NCBI GenBank assembly: GCA_916715765.1
Contig: CAKAPG010000008.1
Location: 1 to 61,825, forward strand
Origin: an uncultured Atopobium sp.
GTDB lineage: Bacteria > Actinomycetota > Coriobacteriia > Coriobacteriales > Atopobiaceae
DNA length: 61,825 nucleotides
Direction of reading: 5' to 3'
Shown in pieces: positions 17,649-25,868 of this stretch. Positions within the stretch are counted from its first letter, which is position 1, and each line of letters starts with the position of its first letter. The position numbers were made by a program, and so were the translations under genes. The notes below the pieces were generated by a model. The model saw only the letters and a program-made list of their open reading frames with translations, did no database searches and was not told where the DNA came from.

Positions 17649-18094
17649 TACTCGGCCTCAACCTTTCCACCGGCCGCCTCGATCTTAGCCTTTGCGGAGG
17701 CGGAAACCTTGTCGACCTTAACAGTGAGCTTCTTAGAAAGCTCGCCATCACCCAGAACCTTGACTGGGATGAAGTTGTACTTGATAACTCCCTTAGCAAC
17801 CAGAGCCTCTGCGTCTACGGTCTCGCCATCTGCAAAGAGTGCATTCAGACGAGCAACGTTGACTGGAGCGTACTCAACACGGTTGTGGTTAGTGAAACCA
17901 GGAAGCTTAGGAAGACGCATAGCCAGTGGCTGCTGTCCACCCTCGAAGCCAGCGCCCTTGCCGCCACCAGAGCGGGAGAGCTGACCATTCATACCGCGGC
18001 CGGCAAAAGTACCATTGCCTGAAGAATTACCGCGACCTACGCGCTTACGATTTTTGCGCGAACCCACTGCGGGGCGAAGATCATTGAGCTGCAT
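17648..18094 (-). CDS. rplO: 50S ribosomal protein L15
   Basis: Late-assembly protein of the large subunit (148 aa). The N-terminal MQLNDLRPAVGSRKNRKRVG is followed by the Gly/Arg-rich extension GRGNSSGNGTFAGRGMNG. The C-terminal part follows the L15 pattern. ATG 18094 follows AGAGGTAG. It overlaps secY by one base and sits directly after rpmD. Confidence 0.96.
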   Translation of the reverse strand: MQLNDLRPAVGSRKNRKRVGRGNSSGNGTFAGRGMNGQLSRSGGGKGAGFEGGQQPLAMRLPKLPGFTNHNRVEYAPVNVARLNALFADGETVDAEALVAKGVIKYNFIPVKVLGDGELSKKLTVKVDKVSASAKAKIEAAGGKVEAE

Positions 18095-18105
18095 TATTAC
18101 TACCT

Positions 18106-18291
18106 CTAGTTCTCTTCAACCTCGACAAGGTGCTTAACCTTGAAGATCATTCCACGAATGCTTGGGTTGTCAGGCTGCTCGACGGTATCGCCGATCTTGT
18201 GGAGGCCGAGGGCCTTCACCGTAGCAGTCTGGTCCTTCTTGACGCCTGCAACAGCGCCACGGACAAGCTTGATGCTAAGGTTCTTAGCCAT
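18106..18291 (-). CDS. rpmD: 50S ribosomal protein L30
   Basis: Small large-subunit protein (61 aa, the usual bacterial length). The sequence LSIKLVRGAVAGVKKDQTAT, then LGLHKIGDTVEQPDNPSIRG, is diagnostic. ATG 18291 has GGAGAAC upstream. Two bases separate it from the rpsE stop, and it stays in the standard order rpsE-rpmD-rplO. Confidence 0.96.
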   Translation of the reverse strand: MAKNLSIKLVRGAVAGVKKDQTATVKALGLHKIGDTVEQPDNPSIRGMIFKVKHLVEVEEN

Positions 18292-18293
18292 CG

Positions 18294-18815
18294 TTAGTTC
18301 TCCTTTCCGACGAACATATCGCCGACGGTTAGGCCACGACGCTCAGCTGCTTCTTCTGGGCTGGAAAGCTCCTTCAGACCCTCAGCTGCTGCCTTAATCA
18401 TGTTCAGAGCGTTGTCGGTACCAAGGGACTTAGAAAGTACATTGGTGATACCTGCAAGCTCGAAGAGTGGACGAATAGGACCGCCAGCAATAACACCAGT
18501 ACCCTCGAATGCAGGCTTAATAAGAACAGAGCCTGCACCGTAGTGACCAGTGACTGCATGTGGTACGGAACCAGTCTCGGTCAGTGGAACCTTGAACATG
18601 TTCCTCTTTGCGTCCTCGACGCCCTTCTGAATTGCCAGAGGTACCTCAGCGGAACGACCCTGGCCAATACCAACGTTACCCTTACCGTCGCCAACGACTA
18701 CCAGAGCAACGAGTGACATACGGCGGCCACCCTTGACGGTCTTGGAAACGCGGTGAATATAAACGACGCGCTCCTGAAGATCCGTATCCTGCTGGCGCTT
18801 ACGATCACGTGCCAT
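18294..18815 (-). CDS. rpsE: 30S ribosomal protein S5
   Basis: Small-subunit protein important for decoding accuracy and mRNA unwinding (173 aa). The double-stranded-RNA-binding N-terminal part ERVVYIHRVSKTVKGGRRMS and the GTGVIAGGPIRPLFELAGI segment are diagnostic. ATG 18815 follows AGGAGGATT. Confidence 0.97.
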   Translation of the reverse strand: MARDRKRQQDTDLQERVVYIHRVSKTVKGGRRMSLVALVVVGDGKGNVGIGQGRSAEVPLAIQKGVEDAKRNMFKVPLTETGSVPHAVTGHYGAGSVLIKPAFEGTGVIAGGPIRPLFELAGITNVLSKSLGTDNALNMIKAAAEGLKELSSPEEAAERRGLTVGDMFVGKEN

Positions 18816-18824
18816 TGAATCCTC

Positions 18825-19193
18825 CTAGAACTTCAGGCCCGCGTTGCGGGCGCCATCTGCCAAAGCCTTGACGCGGCCGTGATAGAGACGGCCACCGCGG
18901 TCAAAAGTGACCTCAGTGACGTTCTTCTCGGCAGCGCGCTTACCGATAAGCTCACCTACGAACTCAGCTGCCTCCTTGTTGGAGCCAACCTTGCCAGTAG
19001 AACGGAACTCTGGGTCAAGCGTAGAGGCAGAGCAGAGAGTTCTTCCAGAAGCGTCGTCAATAAGCTGTGCATAAATGTTTGCGTTTGTGCGGTGAACTGC
19101 AAGACGCGGACGCTCAGGTGTACCAAAGACCTTGGCACGTACGCGGCGCTTGCGGCGTTCAAGACCCGCCTTTTTCGCCTGCTGCTTGTTCAT
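18825..19193 (-). CDS. rplR: 50S ribosomal protein L18
   Basis: 5S-rRNA-binding protein of the central protuberance (122 aa). Segments RRKRRVRAKVFGTPERPRLA, VHRTNANIYAQLIDD and the C-terminal FDRGGRLYHGRVKALADGAR identify it. ATG 19193 has AAGGAGAAGG upstream. The 68-bp gap to rplF holds a small hairpin around CCATCACC/GGTGATGG without a T-run in the direction of transcription. Confidence 0.97.
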   Translation of the reverse strand: MNKQQAKKAGLERRKRRVRAKVFGTPERPRLAVHRTNANIYAQLIDDASGRTLCSASTLDPEFRSTGKVGSNKEAAEFVGELIGKRAAEKNVTEVTFDRGGRLYHGRVKALADGARNAGLKF

Positions 19194-19261
19194 TCCTTCT
19201 CCTTAGAGACATGCCATCACCTAACGGGGTGATGGTCTTTTAGCCTAAAAGTAGGGTTGCT

Positions 19262-19798
19262 TTACTTAGCAGCCTTACCGAGCTTCCTGCGGATGTGCTC
19301 ACCTTCGTAGTGAATGCCCTTGCCCTTGTAAGGCTCTGGTGGACGCTTCATACGAATCTCAGCTGCAACCTGGCCGACCTTCTCCTTAGAAATACCCTTA
19401 ACGGTAAGGTGAGTGTTATCAGGTACCTCAAAGCTAATGCCCTCAGGTGCAACATAGAGAACTGGGTGAGAATAACCAAGGGAAAGGTCAAGATCCTTGC
19501 CCTTAAGTGCTACACGGTAACCAACGCCGGTGAGCTCGAGCTTCTTCTCGAAGCCCTCAGAGACACCAACAACCATGTTGTGGATAAGGGTGCGGACAAG
19601 ACCCTGCTGAGCATTGGACTCAGTGGACTCGTCAACGCGAGTAACAAGAATCTCCTCGCCCTCCTGAGCGATAGCAACCAGCTCAGAGAAAGTACGAGTC
19701 AGCTCGCCCTTAGAACCCTTAACGGTAACGGTGGTGTTATCAACTGTCACAGTGACTCCAGCAGGAATCTGGACAGGCTTCTTACCAATACGAGACAC
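19262..19798 (-). CDS. rplF: 50S ribosomal protein L6
   Basis: Large-subunit protein next to the factor-binding stalk base (178 aa). It has two repeated L6 domains, with MSRIGKKPVQIPAGVTVTVD at the start and the signature KRPPEPYKGKGIHY near the C-terminus. The start codon is GTG 19798, with GAAAGGAG upstream. Confidence 0.97.
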   Translation of the reverse strand: MSRIGKKPVQIPAGVTVTVDNTTVTVKGSKGELTRTFSELVAIAQEGEEILVTRVDESTESNAQQGLVRTLIHNMVVGVSEGFEKKLELTGVGYRVALKGKDLDLSLGYSHPVLYVAPEGISFEVPDNTHLTVKGISKEKVGQVAAEIRMKRPPEPYKGKGIHYEGEHIRRKLGKAAK

Positions 19799-19825
19799 GG
19801 CTGTCTCCTTTCATTCCTGTCAGAT

Positions 19826-20224
19826 TTACCAAACGTAAGCGATGACCTCGCCGCCAACGCCGTTCTTACGAGCGTCGCGGTCGCACATCATGCCCTTAGA
19901 AGTGGAAACCACTGCAGTACCAAGACCACCAAGAACGCGTGGAAGCTTCTCAGCGGTGGAGTAAATGCGCAGACCAGGCTTGGAAATGCGACGAATGCCG
20001 CGGATAACCTTAGCGCGCTTCTTACCATACTTAAGGGTGATGTGAAGAGTCTTCTGAGGCTTAGTATCCTCAACGGTGTAACCCTCGACATAGCCCTCTT
20101 CGGTGATGACGCGAGCAATCTCAACGAGCACCTTGCTCGATGGCATGGATACGGAATCCTTGCCAGCTGAGTTTGCGTTACGAATACGCGTCAGCATGTC
20201 TGAAATGGGATCGGTAATTTTCAT
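19826..20224 (-). CDS. rpsH: 30S ribosomal protein S8
   Basis: 16S-binding protein of the small-subunit body and, in many bacteria, translational repressor of the spc operon (132 aa). DPISDMLTRIRNANSAGKD at the start and the C-terminal STSKGMMCDRDARKNGVGGE are diagnostic. ATG 20224 follows AAGGAGAAGG. Confidence 0.97.
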   Translation of the reverse strand: MKITDPISDMLTRIRNANSAGKDSVSMPSSKVLVEIARVITEEGYVEGYTVEDTKPQKTLHITLKYGKKRAKVIRGIRRISKPGLRIYSTAEKLPRVLGGLGTAVVSTSKGMMCDRDARKNGVGGEVIAYVW

Positions 20225-20313
20225 TTGATCCTTCTCCTTCGTTAATGATGAAACTGCGTGTCTGGTTCATCTACACCCGTGGCGCAGATGCCTTGACGCC
20301 AGAGCCCTGAGTC

Positions 20314-20499
20314 CTACCAGCTTGCCTTGCGGACACCAGGAAGCTCGCCCTTGCTCGCTAGCTCACGGAAGCACACACGGCACAGACCAAACTTGCGATA
20401 AACGGAGTGGGGACGTCCACAACGCTGGCAACGGTTCTGTGTGCGCGTAGAGTACTTCGGCTCACGCGAGGCTTTGACGATTATCGAAGTCTTAGCCAC
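20314..20499 (-). CDS. rpsN: 30S ribosomal protein S14, zinc type
   Basis: Small-subunit head protein of the short, zinc-binding class (61 aa). Four cysteines in RCQRCGRPHS and LCRVCFRE form the zinc ribbon. I place the start at GTG 20499 (protein MAKTSIIVKASREP), where GGAGG lies just upstream. An open frame extends upstream to 20550 through this ribosome site and is unlikely to be translated. Length and motif match the standard zinc form exactly. Confidence 0.95.
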   Translation of the reverse strand: MAKTSIIVKASREPKYSTRTQNRCQRCGRPHSVYRKFGLCRVCFRELASKGELPGVRKASW

Positions 20500-20623
20500 A
20501 AATCCTCCTTCAAAATGCAACTTGGCGAACGCCAAGATGACTTCAAACAATAGTGCTGGTGACTATGTCACCCGGCATCGAAGATGCCAACAGGAATGCG
20601 CTTAATCTAAGCGCAGGTAAAAG

Positions 20624-21184
20624 TTAGTCCTGCTTGAATGGGAAGTGGAAGGCGTCGAGAAGTGCCTTGCCCTCCTCGTTGGTGTTAGCAGTGGTGACAA
20701 TGGTGATGTCCATACCGCGGGTGTGGTCCATCTTGTCAAAGTCAATCTCTGGGAAGATGAGCTGCTCGGTTACGCCCATGGAGAAGTTACCACGGCCGTC
20801 GAAGCTCTTAGCAGAGATACCACGGAAGTCGCGGATACGAGGAATTGCAACTGCGATCAGACGATCCAGGAACTCCCACATACGATCGCCACGAAGGGTA
20901 ACTTTAGCGCCGATTGGCATACCCTGACGAAGCTTAAAGGTTGCGATAGACTTGCGAGCGTGTGTAACAAGTGGCTGCTGACCAGTAATGGTACGGAGGT
21001 CGTTTACAGCGCCGTCGATTGCCTTAGCGTCTGTAGCTGCCTCGCCAACACCCATGTTGACAACGATCTTCTCAAACTTAGGAATCTGGTTAACGTTGGT
21101 GTAACCAAATTTCTCCTTCAGAGCATCACGCACAGATGCGTAGTAAAGCTCTTTAAGGCGAGGTGTGTACTTCTCGTCTGCCAT
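20624..21184 (-). CDS. rplE: 50S ribosomal protein L5
   Basis: 5S-rRNA-binding protein that contacts P-site tRNA (186 aa). IPKFEKIVVNMGVGEAATDA and the GNFSMGVTEQLIFPEIDFDK region are diagnostic. ATG 21184 follows AAGGAGAAACC. Unlike the usual arrangement, rplE is cut off from rplX by about 300 bp holding a strong terminator, so it probably begins a new transcript; a TAATAT hexamer near 21306-21311 (minus strand) could be the -10 box. Confidence 0.97.
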   Translation of the reverse strand: MADEKYTPRLKELYYASVRDALKEKFGYTNVNQIPKFEKIVVNMGVGEAATDAKAIDGAVNDLRTITGQQPLVTHARKSIATFKLRQGMPIGAKVTLRGDRMWEFLDRLIAVAIPRIRDFRGISAKSFDGRGNFSMGVTEQLIFPEIDFDKMDHTRGMDITIVTTANTNEEGKALLDAFHFPFKQD

Positions 21185-21414
21185 GGTTTCTCCTTAACTC
21201 TTGGGGTTTTAAGTGCGGGGATCGCCTCGCACCTCCTAGTTTGGCGAACTAGGAGCCATCTGCGTCCTCGAGACATACGTGTCCCATAGAAAGACGCAAT
21301 GAACAATATTAGACCTTATTGAGCAAAAATGGGACGAGAATTTCAAGCTAGCTGATATTTTTTCATGTCATCACACGACTTACACACCACACCGTACTTC
21401 TCGCCCAAAAAAGA

Positions 21415-21444
21415 AAACCCCGCTATCTGATGATAACGGGGTTT
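21415..21444 (-). terminator. Strong terminator after rplX
   Basis: A 13-bp stem with one G-U pair (arms 21415-21427 and 21432-21444), a 4-base loop and the run TTTTCTTTTTT on the minus strand. It ends the S10-type operon at rplX. The rest of the 21185-21489 gap holds no gene and only weak promoter-like sequence. Confidence 0.92.
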
Positions 21445-21489
21445 GAAATAGCTCTGAGATGTTTCTACAAAGCGAGAAACACGTATAAC

Positions 21490-21807
21490 TTAGAGCTCAG
21501 CGCCTGACTTCTTGGAGACGCGGACCTTAGTGCCGTCCTCCTTGATCAGGTAGCCAACACGGGTTGGCTTGTCGGTCTTAGGGTCGATAAGAGCAACATT
21601 GGAAGCGTCGATTGCTGCCTCTGCCTCAACGATGCCACCCTGCTGGTTAGCTGCGTTTGGCTTGACATGGCGCTTTGCAATTGCAACGCCCTCAACGACA
21701 ACCTTGTTCTTCTCTGGATATACGCGAAGAACCTCGCCGCGCTTACCCTTGTCCTTACCAGTGAGGACCTCGACCTTGTCGCCCTTCTTGATCTTCATCT
21801 TAGGCAT
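21490..21807 (-). CDS. rplX: 50S ribosomal protein L24
   Basis: Early-assembly protein of the large subunit (105 aa). The KOW motif KGDKVEVLTGKDKGKRGEV is near the N-terminus and AIAKRHVKPNAANQQGGIVE follows. ATG 21807 follows AAGGAGGAAC. It directly follows rplN and is the last gene before a strong terminator. Confidence 0.97.
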   Translation of the reverse strand: MPKMKIKKGDKVEVLTGKDKGKRGEVLRVYPEKNKVVVEGVAIAKRHVKPNAANQQGGIVEAEAAIDASNVALIDPKTDKPTRVGYLIKEDGTKVRVSKKSGAEL

Positions 21808-21818
21808 GTCGTTCCTCC

Positions 21819-22187
21819 TTAAAGGGTCTCAGGTGCAAGTGAGACAATCTTCATGTACTTGTGGTCGCGCAGCTCGCGAGCGACTGGTCCAAAGATACGA
21901 GTACCCTTGGGCTCACCCTCTTTGTTAACAAGAACGCATGCGTTCTGGTCAAAGCGGATGTAGCTACCGTCCTTGCGACGGGTGTCCTTAGCGGTACGAA
22001 CGATGACGCAGCGAACAATGTCGCCCTTCTTCACCGAACCACCTGGAGTAGCCTCCTGGACAGCGCCAATGATGACGTCGGCAAGGCCGGCGTAACGACG
22101 CTTGGAGCCACCAAGGACCTTGACGCACTTTACGCGCCTTGCGCCGCTGTTGTCAGCGACGTTGAGAATGGTCTCCATCTGAATCAT
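21819..22187 (-). CDS. rplN: 50S ribosomal protein L14
   Basis: Large-subunit interface protein (122 aa, standard length). The start MIQMETILNVADNSGARRV and the tail GTRIFGPVARELRDHKYMKI are diagnostic. ATG 22187 follows CCGGAGGAAC. Confidence 0.98.
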   Translation of the reverse strand: MIQMETILNVADNSGARRVKCVKVLGGSKRRYAGLADVIIGAVQEATPGGSVKKGDIVRCVIVRTAKDTRRKDGSYIRFDQNACVLVNKEGEPKGTRIFGPVARELRDHKYMKIVSLAPETL

Positions 22188-22210
22188 GTGACGTTCCTCC
22201 GGAACCTAAT

Positions 22211-22244
22211 TTCTCAGAGGTGCGCGTATTTGCGCACATGAGAA
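22211..22244 (-). other. Hairpin between rpsQ and rplN
   Basis: An inverted repeat of TTCTCA/TGAGAA outside and TGCGC/GCGCA inside, in the 110-bp gap upstream of rplN. No T-run follows on the minus strand, so it looks like a processing site or leader structure rather than a terminator. Confidence 0.45.
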
Positions 22245-22297
22245 ATAATGATAGATACAAAACTAGGTTGAGCTAAAAGCTGTTTCCTAGGTGCTAA

Positions 22298-22564
22298 TTA
22301 CTTAGCGCGCTCAACGATCTCTGCGAGACGCCAACGCTTGGTCTTGGAAAGAGGACGAGTCTCCATGACGCGGACGGTATCGCCCAGACCAGCCTCGTTG
22401 TTCTCATCGTGAACGTGAAGCTTCTTGCCGATGGTCATCATCTTGCCATACTTAGGGTGGTGCTTACGGTACGTAATCTCTACCGTAATCGTCTTGTCGC
22501 CAGAGATGGAGACGACGAGTCCGGTACGAACCTTACGCGCATTTCTGCTTTCGGTCTCTGCCAT
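22298..22564 (-). CDS. rpsQ: 30S ribosomal protein S17
   Basis: 16S-binding OB-fold protein (88 aa). RKVRTGLVVSISGDKTITVE and the DTVRVMETRPLSKTKRWRL segment identify it. ATG 22564 follows AGGAGATAAG. Confidence 0.97.
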   Translation of the reverse strand: MAETESRNARKVRTGLVVSISGDKTITVEITYRKHHPKYGKMMTIGKKLHVHDENNEAGLGDTVRVMETRPLSKTKRWRLAEIVERAK

Positions 22565-22581
22565 AACTTATCTCCTGCGAT

Positions 22582-22797
22582 CTAGTTCTGCTCTGCGGAT
22601 GCTTCCGCAGCAATTTGACGGGTGCGCATCTCGGTCTGAACGCGAGCAATGTCACGCTTAACAGCCTTGACACGAGCGGTGTTGTCCAGCTGGCTGGTTG
22701 CCATCTGGAAACGAAGATTAAAGAGCTCTGCGCGGCCTTCCTCGAGTTTCTTAGCGAGGTCTGCATCGCTCATAGCCTTGATTTCGGTGTACTTCAT
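22582..22797 (-). CDS. rpmC: 50S ribosomal protein L29
   Basis: Small helical hairpin protein at the exit tunnel, near the docking site of SRP and trigger factor (71 aa). LFNLRFQMATSQLDNTARV is the family signature. ATG 22797 overlaps the rplP stop by one base (TAATG), so translation is coupled. Confidence 0.96.
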   Translation of the reverse strand: MKYTEIKAMSDADLAKKLEEGRAELFNLRFQMATSQLDNTARVKAVKRDIARVQTEMRTRQIAAEASAEQN

Positions 22798-23222
22798 TAG
22801 TTCTCACCGTCCTGATCGGCCTTGGAGACAATCTTGGTCTTGATTGGAAGCTTGTGCTGAGCAAGACGAAGAGCCTCACGAGCAACTTCCTCTGGTACGC
22901 CATCAATCTCGAACATGATACGACCAGGCTTAACAACTGCTACCCACTCTTCTGGGTTACCCTTACCGGAGCCCATGCGAGTTTCTGCAGGCTTCTTGGT
23001 GATTGGCTTATCTGGGAAGATAGTGATCCAAACCTTACCGCCACGCTTCATCTCACGGGTGAGAGCAATACGAGCAGCCTCAATCTGGCGGTTAGTAATC
23101 CAGTGAGCCTCCTCTGCACGGATGCCCCAGGAACCAAAGTGCAGCTGGGTGTTACCCTTTGCCTGGCCCTTCATGGAACCGCGCTGTACCTTACGGTGCA
23201 ATACACGCTTTGGAGCAAGCAT
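22797..23222 (-). CDS. rplP: 50S ribosomal protein L16
   Basis: Large-subunit protein close to the A-site tRNA and peptidyl-transferase centre (141 aa). Diagnostic segments are MLAPKRVLHRKVQRGSMKG and RMGSGKGNPEEWVAVVKPGR. ATG 23222 overlaps the rpsC stop by one base. Confidence 0.98.
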   Translation of the reverse strand: MLAPKRVLHRKVQRGSMKGQAKGNTQLHFGSWGIRAEEAHWITNRQIEAARIALTREMKRGGKVWITIFPDKPITKKPAETRMGSGKGNPEEWVAVVKPGRIMFEIDGVPEEVAREALRLAQHKLPIKTKIVSKADQDGEN

Positions 23223-23932
23223 TAACGGCCCCTCCTCTCATTGCGAGCACGACGAGGACGAGCGGAGCCCTCAAGAGCTGGGTTAGGTGTTGGCTGTCCA
23301 GGCATCTTCTCGCCGTAATAAATCCAAACCTTGATACCAACAGCGCCCATGGTGGTGCGACCTGTAGCGGTACCATAGCCGATTGCAGCACGAAGGGTGT
23401 GCAGAGGCACGCGACCCTCACGGTACCACTCACGGCGGCCCATCTCAGCACCGTTCAGACGACCGGAGCACTGGATACGAATACCCTTAGCGCCAGCCTT
23501 ACGAGCGGACTGAACAGCCTTACGCATAGCGCGACGGAAAGCGACACGCTGCTCAAGCTGCTCTGCGATGGACTGAGCAACAAGGTTTGCGTCAAGCTCA
23601 GGACGCTTAACCTCGACAACATCAACGTTGACCTGACCCTTGCCGACCTTAGCAACACGCTCAAGATCTGCACGAAGTCCGTCAATCTCTGCACCCTTCT
23701 TGCCAATGACAATACCAGGACGTGCGGAGAAAATAGTTACCTTGACCTTATCGCCAGCGCGCTCGATATCAATACGAGCAACAGCTGCCTTCTCAAGGCG
23801 CTTCTCAAGATACTTGCGGATAGCAAGATCGTTGCCGAGCTGCTCGGCGTAGTCCTTATCGGCGTACCAACGAGAACGCCAGCTCTCGGTTACACCAAGA
23901 CGGAAGCCTGTAGGCTGTACTTTCTGACCCAT
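23222..23932 (-). CDS. rpsC: 30S ribosomal protein S3
   Basis: mRNA-entry-site protein of the small subunit (236 aa). It has an N-terminal KH domain (IFSARPGIVIGKKGAEIDGL) and a C-terminal domain with GRLNGAEMGRREWYREGRVP. The extreme C-terminus is Arg-rich (SARPRRARNERRGR). ATG 23932 follows GGAGGCGTAGGA, which overlaps the end of rplV. Confidence 0.98.
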   Translation of the reverse strand: MGQKVQPTGFRLGVTESWRSRWYADKDYAEQLGNDLAIRKYLEKRLEKAAVARIDIERAGDKVKVTIFSARPGIVIGKKGAEIDGLRADLERVAKVGKGQVNVDVVEVKRPELDANLVAQSIAEQLEQRVAFRRAMRKAVQSARKAGAKGIRIQCSGRLNGAEMGRREWYREGRVPLHTLRAAIGYGTATGRTTMGAVGIKVWIYYGEKMPGQPTPNPALEGSARPRRARNERRGR

Positions 23933-23934
23933 TC

Positions 23935-24297
23935 CTACGCCTCCTTTCGAGGTGCAACGACAACGGTAATGTGGCTCATGCGCTTGTTAATGCGGGAAGC
24001 CGAACCCTTTGCACGAGGGCGAATACGCTTAAGCGTTGGGCCTTCGTCAACAAAAGCGGTCTTGACTACCAGGTTGTTAGCACGGAGACCATTGTTGTTC
24101 TCGGCGTTAGCAACTGCGGAGCGCAGAACCTTAGCAATATCAGTTGCGGCAGCGCGAGTCGAGAACTGAAGAACCTCAAGGGCCTTCTCGACAGACTTAC
24201 CGCGGACAAGCGCGACAACTGCGCGAGCCTTACGAGGAGCAACGCGAACATACTTAGCTGTTGCGCGAACCTCAATAGAATCGGTGTTCTTAGCCAT
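23935..24297 (-). CDS. rplV: 50S ribosomal protein L22
   Basis: Protein lining the peptide exit tunnel; its hairpin is where macrolide-resistance mutations arise (120 aa). ATAKYVRVAPRKARAVVALV and the hairpin end GPTLKRIRPRAKGSASRINK are diagnostic. ATG 24297 follows GGGGGAG. I see no insertion in the hairpin. Confidence 0.97.
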   Translation of the reverse strand: MAKNTDSIEVRATAKYVRVAPRKARAVVALVRGKSVEKALEVLQFSTRAAATDIAKVLRSAVANAENNNGLRANNLVVKTAFVDEGPTLKRIRPRAKGSASRINKRMSHITVVVAPRKEA

Positions 24298-24311
24298 TTA
24301 CTACACTCCCC

Positions 24312-24572
24312 CTATTTGGCCTTGTGACCGCGGAAGGTACGGGATGGGGAGAACTCGCCCAACTTGTGACCAACCATGGACTCAGTGACGTACACAGGTA
24401 CATGCTTACGACCATCGTGAACAGCGATGGTGTGACCGACCATCTCAGGGAAGATGGTTGAGGAACGTGACCAAGTCTTGATAACGTCCTTTTTGCCAGC
24501 CTCGTTCATTGCAGCGACACGCGCAAGGAGGCGAGTCTCCACAAAGGGGCCTTTTTTGAGACTTCTGCTCAT
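24312..24572 (-). CDS. rpsS: 30S ribosomal protein S19
   Basis: Head protein of the small subunit that pairs with S13 (86 aa). MSRSLKKGPFVETRLLARV and TIAVHDGRKHVPVYVTESMV are diagnostic. ATG 24572 follows AGGAGTAG. Confidence 0.98.
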   Translation of the reverse strand: MSRSLKKGPFVETRLLARVAAMNEAGKKDVIKTWSRSSTIFPEMVGHTIAVHDGRKHVPVYVTESMVGHKLGEFSPSRTFRGHKAK

Positions 24573-24593
24573 TTATCTACTCCTACTCGTGTC

Positions 24594-25430
24594 TTACTTG
24601 GACTTACGACGGCGAATGATCAGGCGGTTAGAAGCCTTCTTCGGGTCGCGGGTCTTATAACCCTTGGTTGGCTTACCCCATGGGGTGACGGAAGGACGAC
24701 CAGAAGTGTGGTTCTTACCTTCACCACCGCCGTGTGGGTGGTCAACAGGGTTCATGACAGTACCACGGACGGTAGGACGGACGCCTGCCCAACGGGAACG
24801 ACCAGCCTTACCAACAACAATGTTGGAGTGCTCAGCGTTACCAACCTCGCCGATGGTTGCACGGCAGGTCAGAAGAACACGACGGAGCTCGGAGGAAGGC
24901 ATACGCAGAACTGCATAGCCGTTGTCCTTACCCATGAGCTGGACGGAAGTACCAGCAGCACGTGCCATTGCAGCACCCTTGCCAGGCTGGAACTCAACTG
25001 CGTGAACAAGAGTACCTACTGGAATCTGCTCAAGAGTGGTGCAGTTACCAGGCTTGATGTCGATGTCCTTGGTACCAGAAAGAACGGTGTCACCGACGCT
25101 CAGGCCCTCTGGGCAAAGGATGTATGCCTTTGCGCCGTCTGCATAGTGCAGAAGAGCAATACGAGCGGAACGGTTAGGATCGTACTCAACAGTAGCGACC
25201 TTAGCTGGGATGTCATCCTTGCGACGCTTGAAGTCGATACGACGGTACTGGCGCTTGTGGCCACCACCCTGGTGACGGGTAGTGATGCGGCCATTGTTGT
25301 TGCGGCCAGCCTTCTTTGGCAGAGGCTCGAGAAGGGACTTCTCGGGCTTATCAGTTGTAATCTCAGCAAAGTCTGAGATTGTCTGGAAGCGCCTGCCTGC
25401 GCTTGTTGGCTTTAGATGCCTAACTGCCAT
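24594..25430 (-). CDS. rplB: 50S ribosomal protein L2
   Basis: Large-subunit protein needed for subunit joining and peptidyl transfer (278 aa). NNNGRITTRHQGGGHKRQYR lies in the N-terminal RNA-binding part. The C-terminal MNPVDHPHGGGEGK contains the conserved histidine. ATG 25430 follows AAAGGGATAC. The 138-bp gap to rplW folds into two GC-rich hairpins (near 25500-25560) and has no gene; these may serve as a leader structure. Confidence 0.98.
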   Translation of the reverse strand: MAVRHLKPTSAGRRFQTISDFAEITTDKPEKSLLEPLPKKAGRNNNGRITTRHQGGGHKRQYRRIDFKRRKDDIPAKVATVEYDPNRSARIALLHYADGAKAYILCPEGLSVGDTVLSGTKDIDIKPGNCTTLEQIPVGTLVHAVEFQPGKGAAMARAAGTSVQLMGKDNGYAVLRMPSSELRRVLLTCRATIGEVGNAEHSNIVVGKAGRSRWAGVRPTVRGTVMNPVDHPHGGGEGKNHTSGRPSVTPWGKPTKGYKTRDPKKASNRLIIRRRKSK

Positions 25431-25568
25431 AAACAGTATCCCTTTCTTCTCCGTTGGCTAGCCCGCTTAAGGGAAAGTCGAGCTAACACCGGATTACCAC
25501 GGTACCGCGCGTATCTACTATGCGCGGCATACGAACCCGTACCTCAAAAGAGGCACGGGAGAAAAACC

Positions 25569-25868
25569 TTACTCAGCAGAGTTATTACCGAAGATCTCGA
25601 TAGTCTCACCAGCAGCGAGGGTAACAATAGCCTTCTTCCACTGGCGGGTCTTGCCTGCCTGCTGATAACGTACACGCTTGTTCTTTGGCTTAACAGAAAG
25701 TGTGTTTACCTTGGTGACGTGTACAGAGAAGAGCTTCTCTACAGCTGCAGCAATCTCTTCTTTACCTGCGTTACGAGCAACCTCAAAAGTGTACTTGCCC
25801 TGCTCCATCAGATCGAAAGCACGCTCTGAAACGATAGGACGAATGATGACCTCATAAGGAGAGTTCAT
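25569..25868 (-). CDS. rplW: 50S ribosomal protein L23
   Basis: Exit-tunnel protein that docks trigger factor, SRP and the translocon (99 aa). EVIIRPIVSERAFDLMEQGK and the VKPKNKRVRYQQAGKTRQWK region identify it. ATG 25868 overlaps the rplD stop by one base. Confidence 0.97.
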   Translation of the reverse strand: MNSPYEVIIRPIVSERAFDLMEQGKYTFEVARNAGKEEIAAAVEKLFSVHVTKVNTLSVKPKNKRVRYQQAGKTRQWKKAIVTLAAGETIEIFGNNSAE

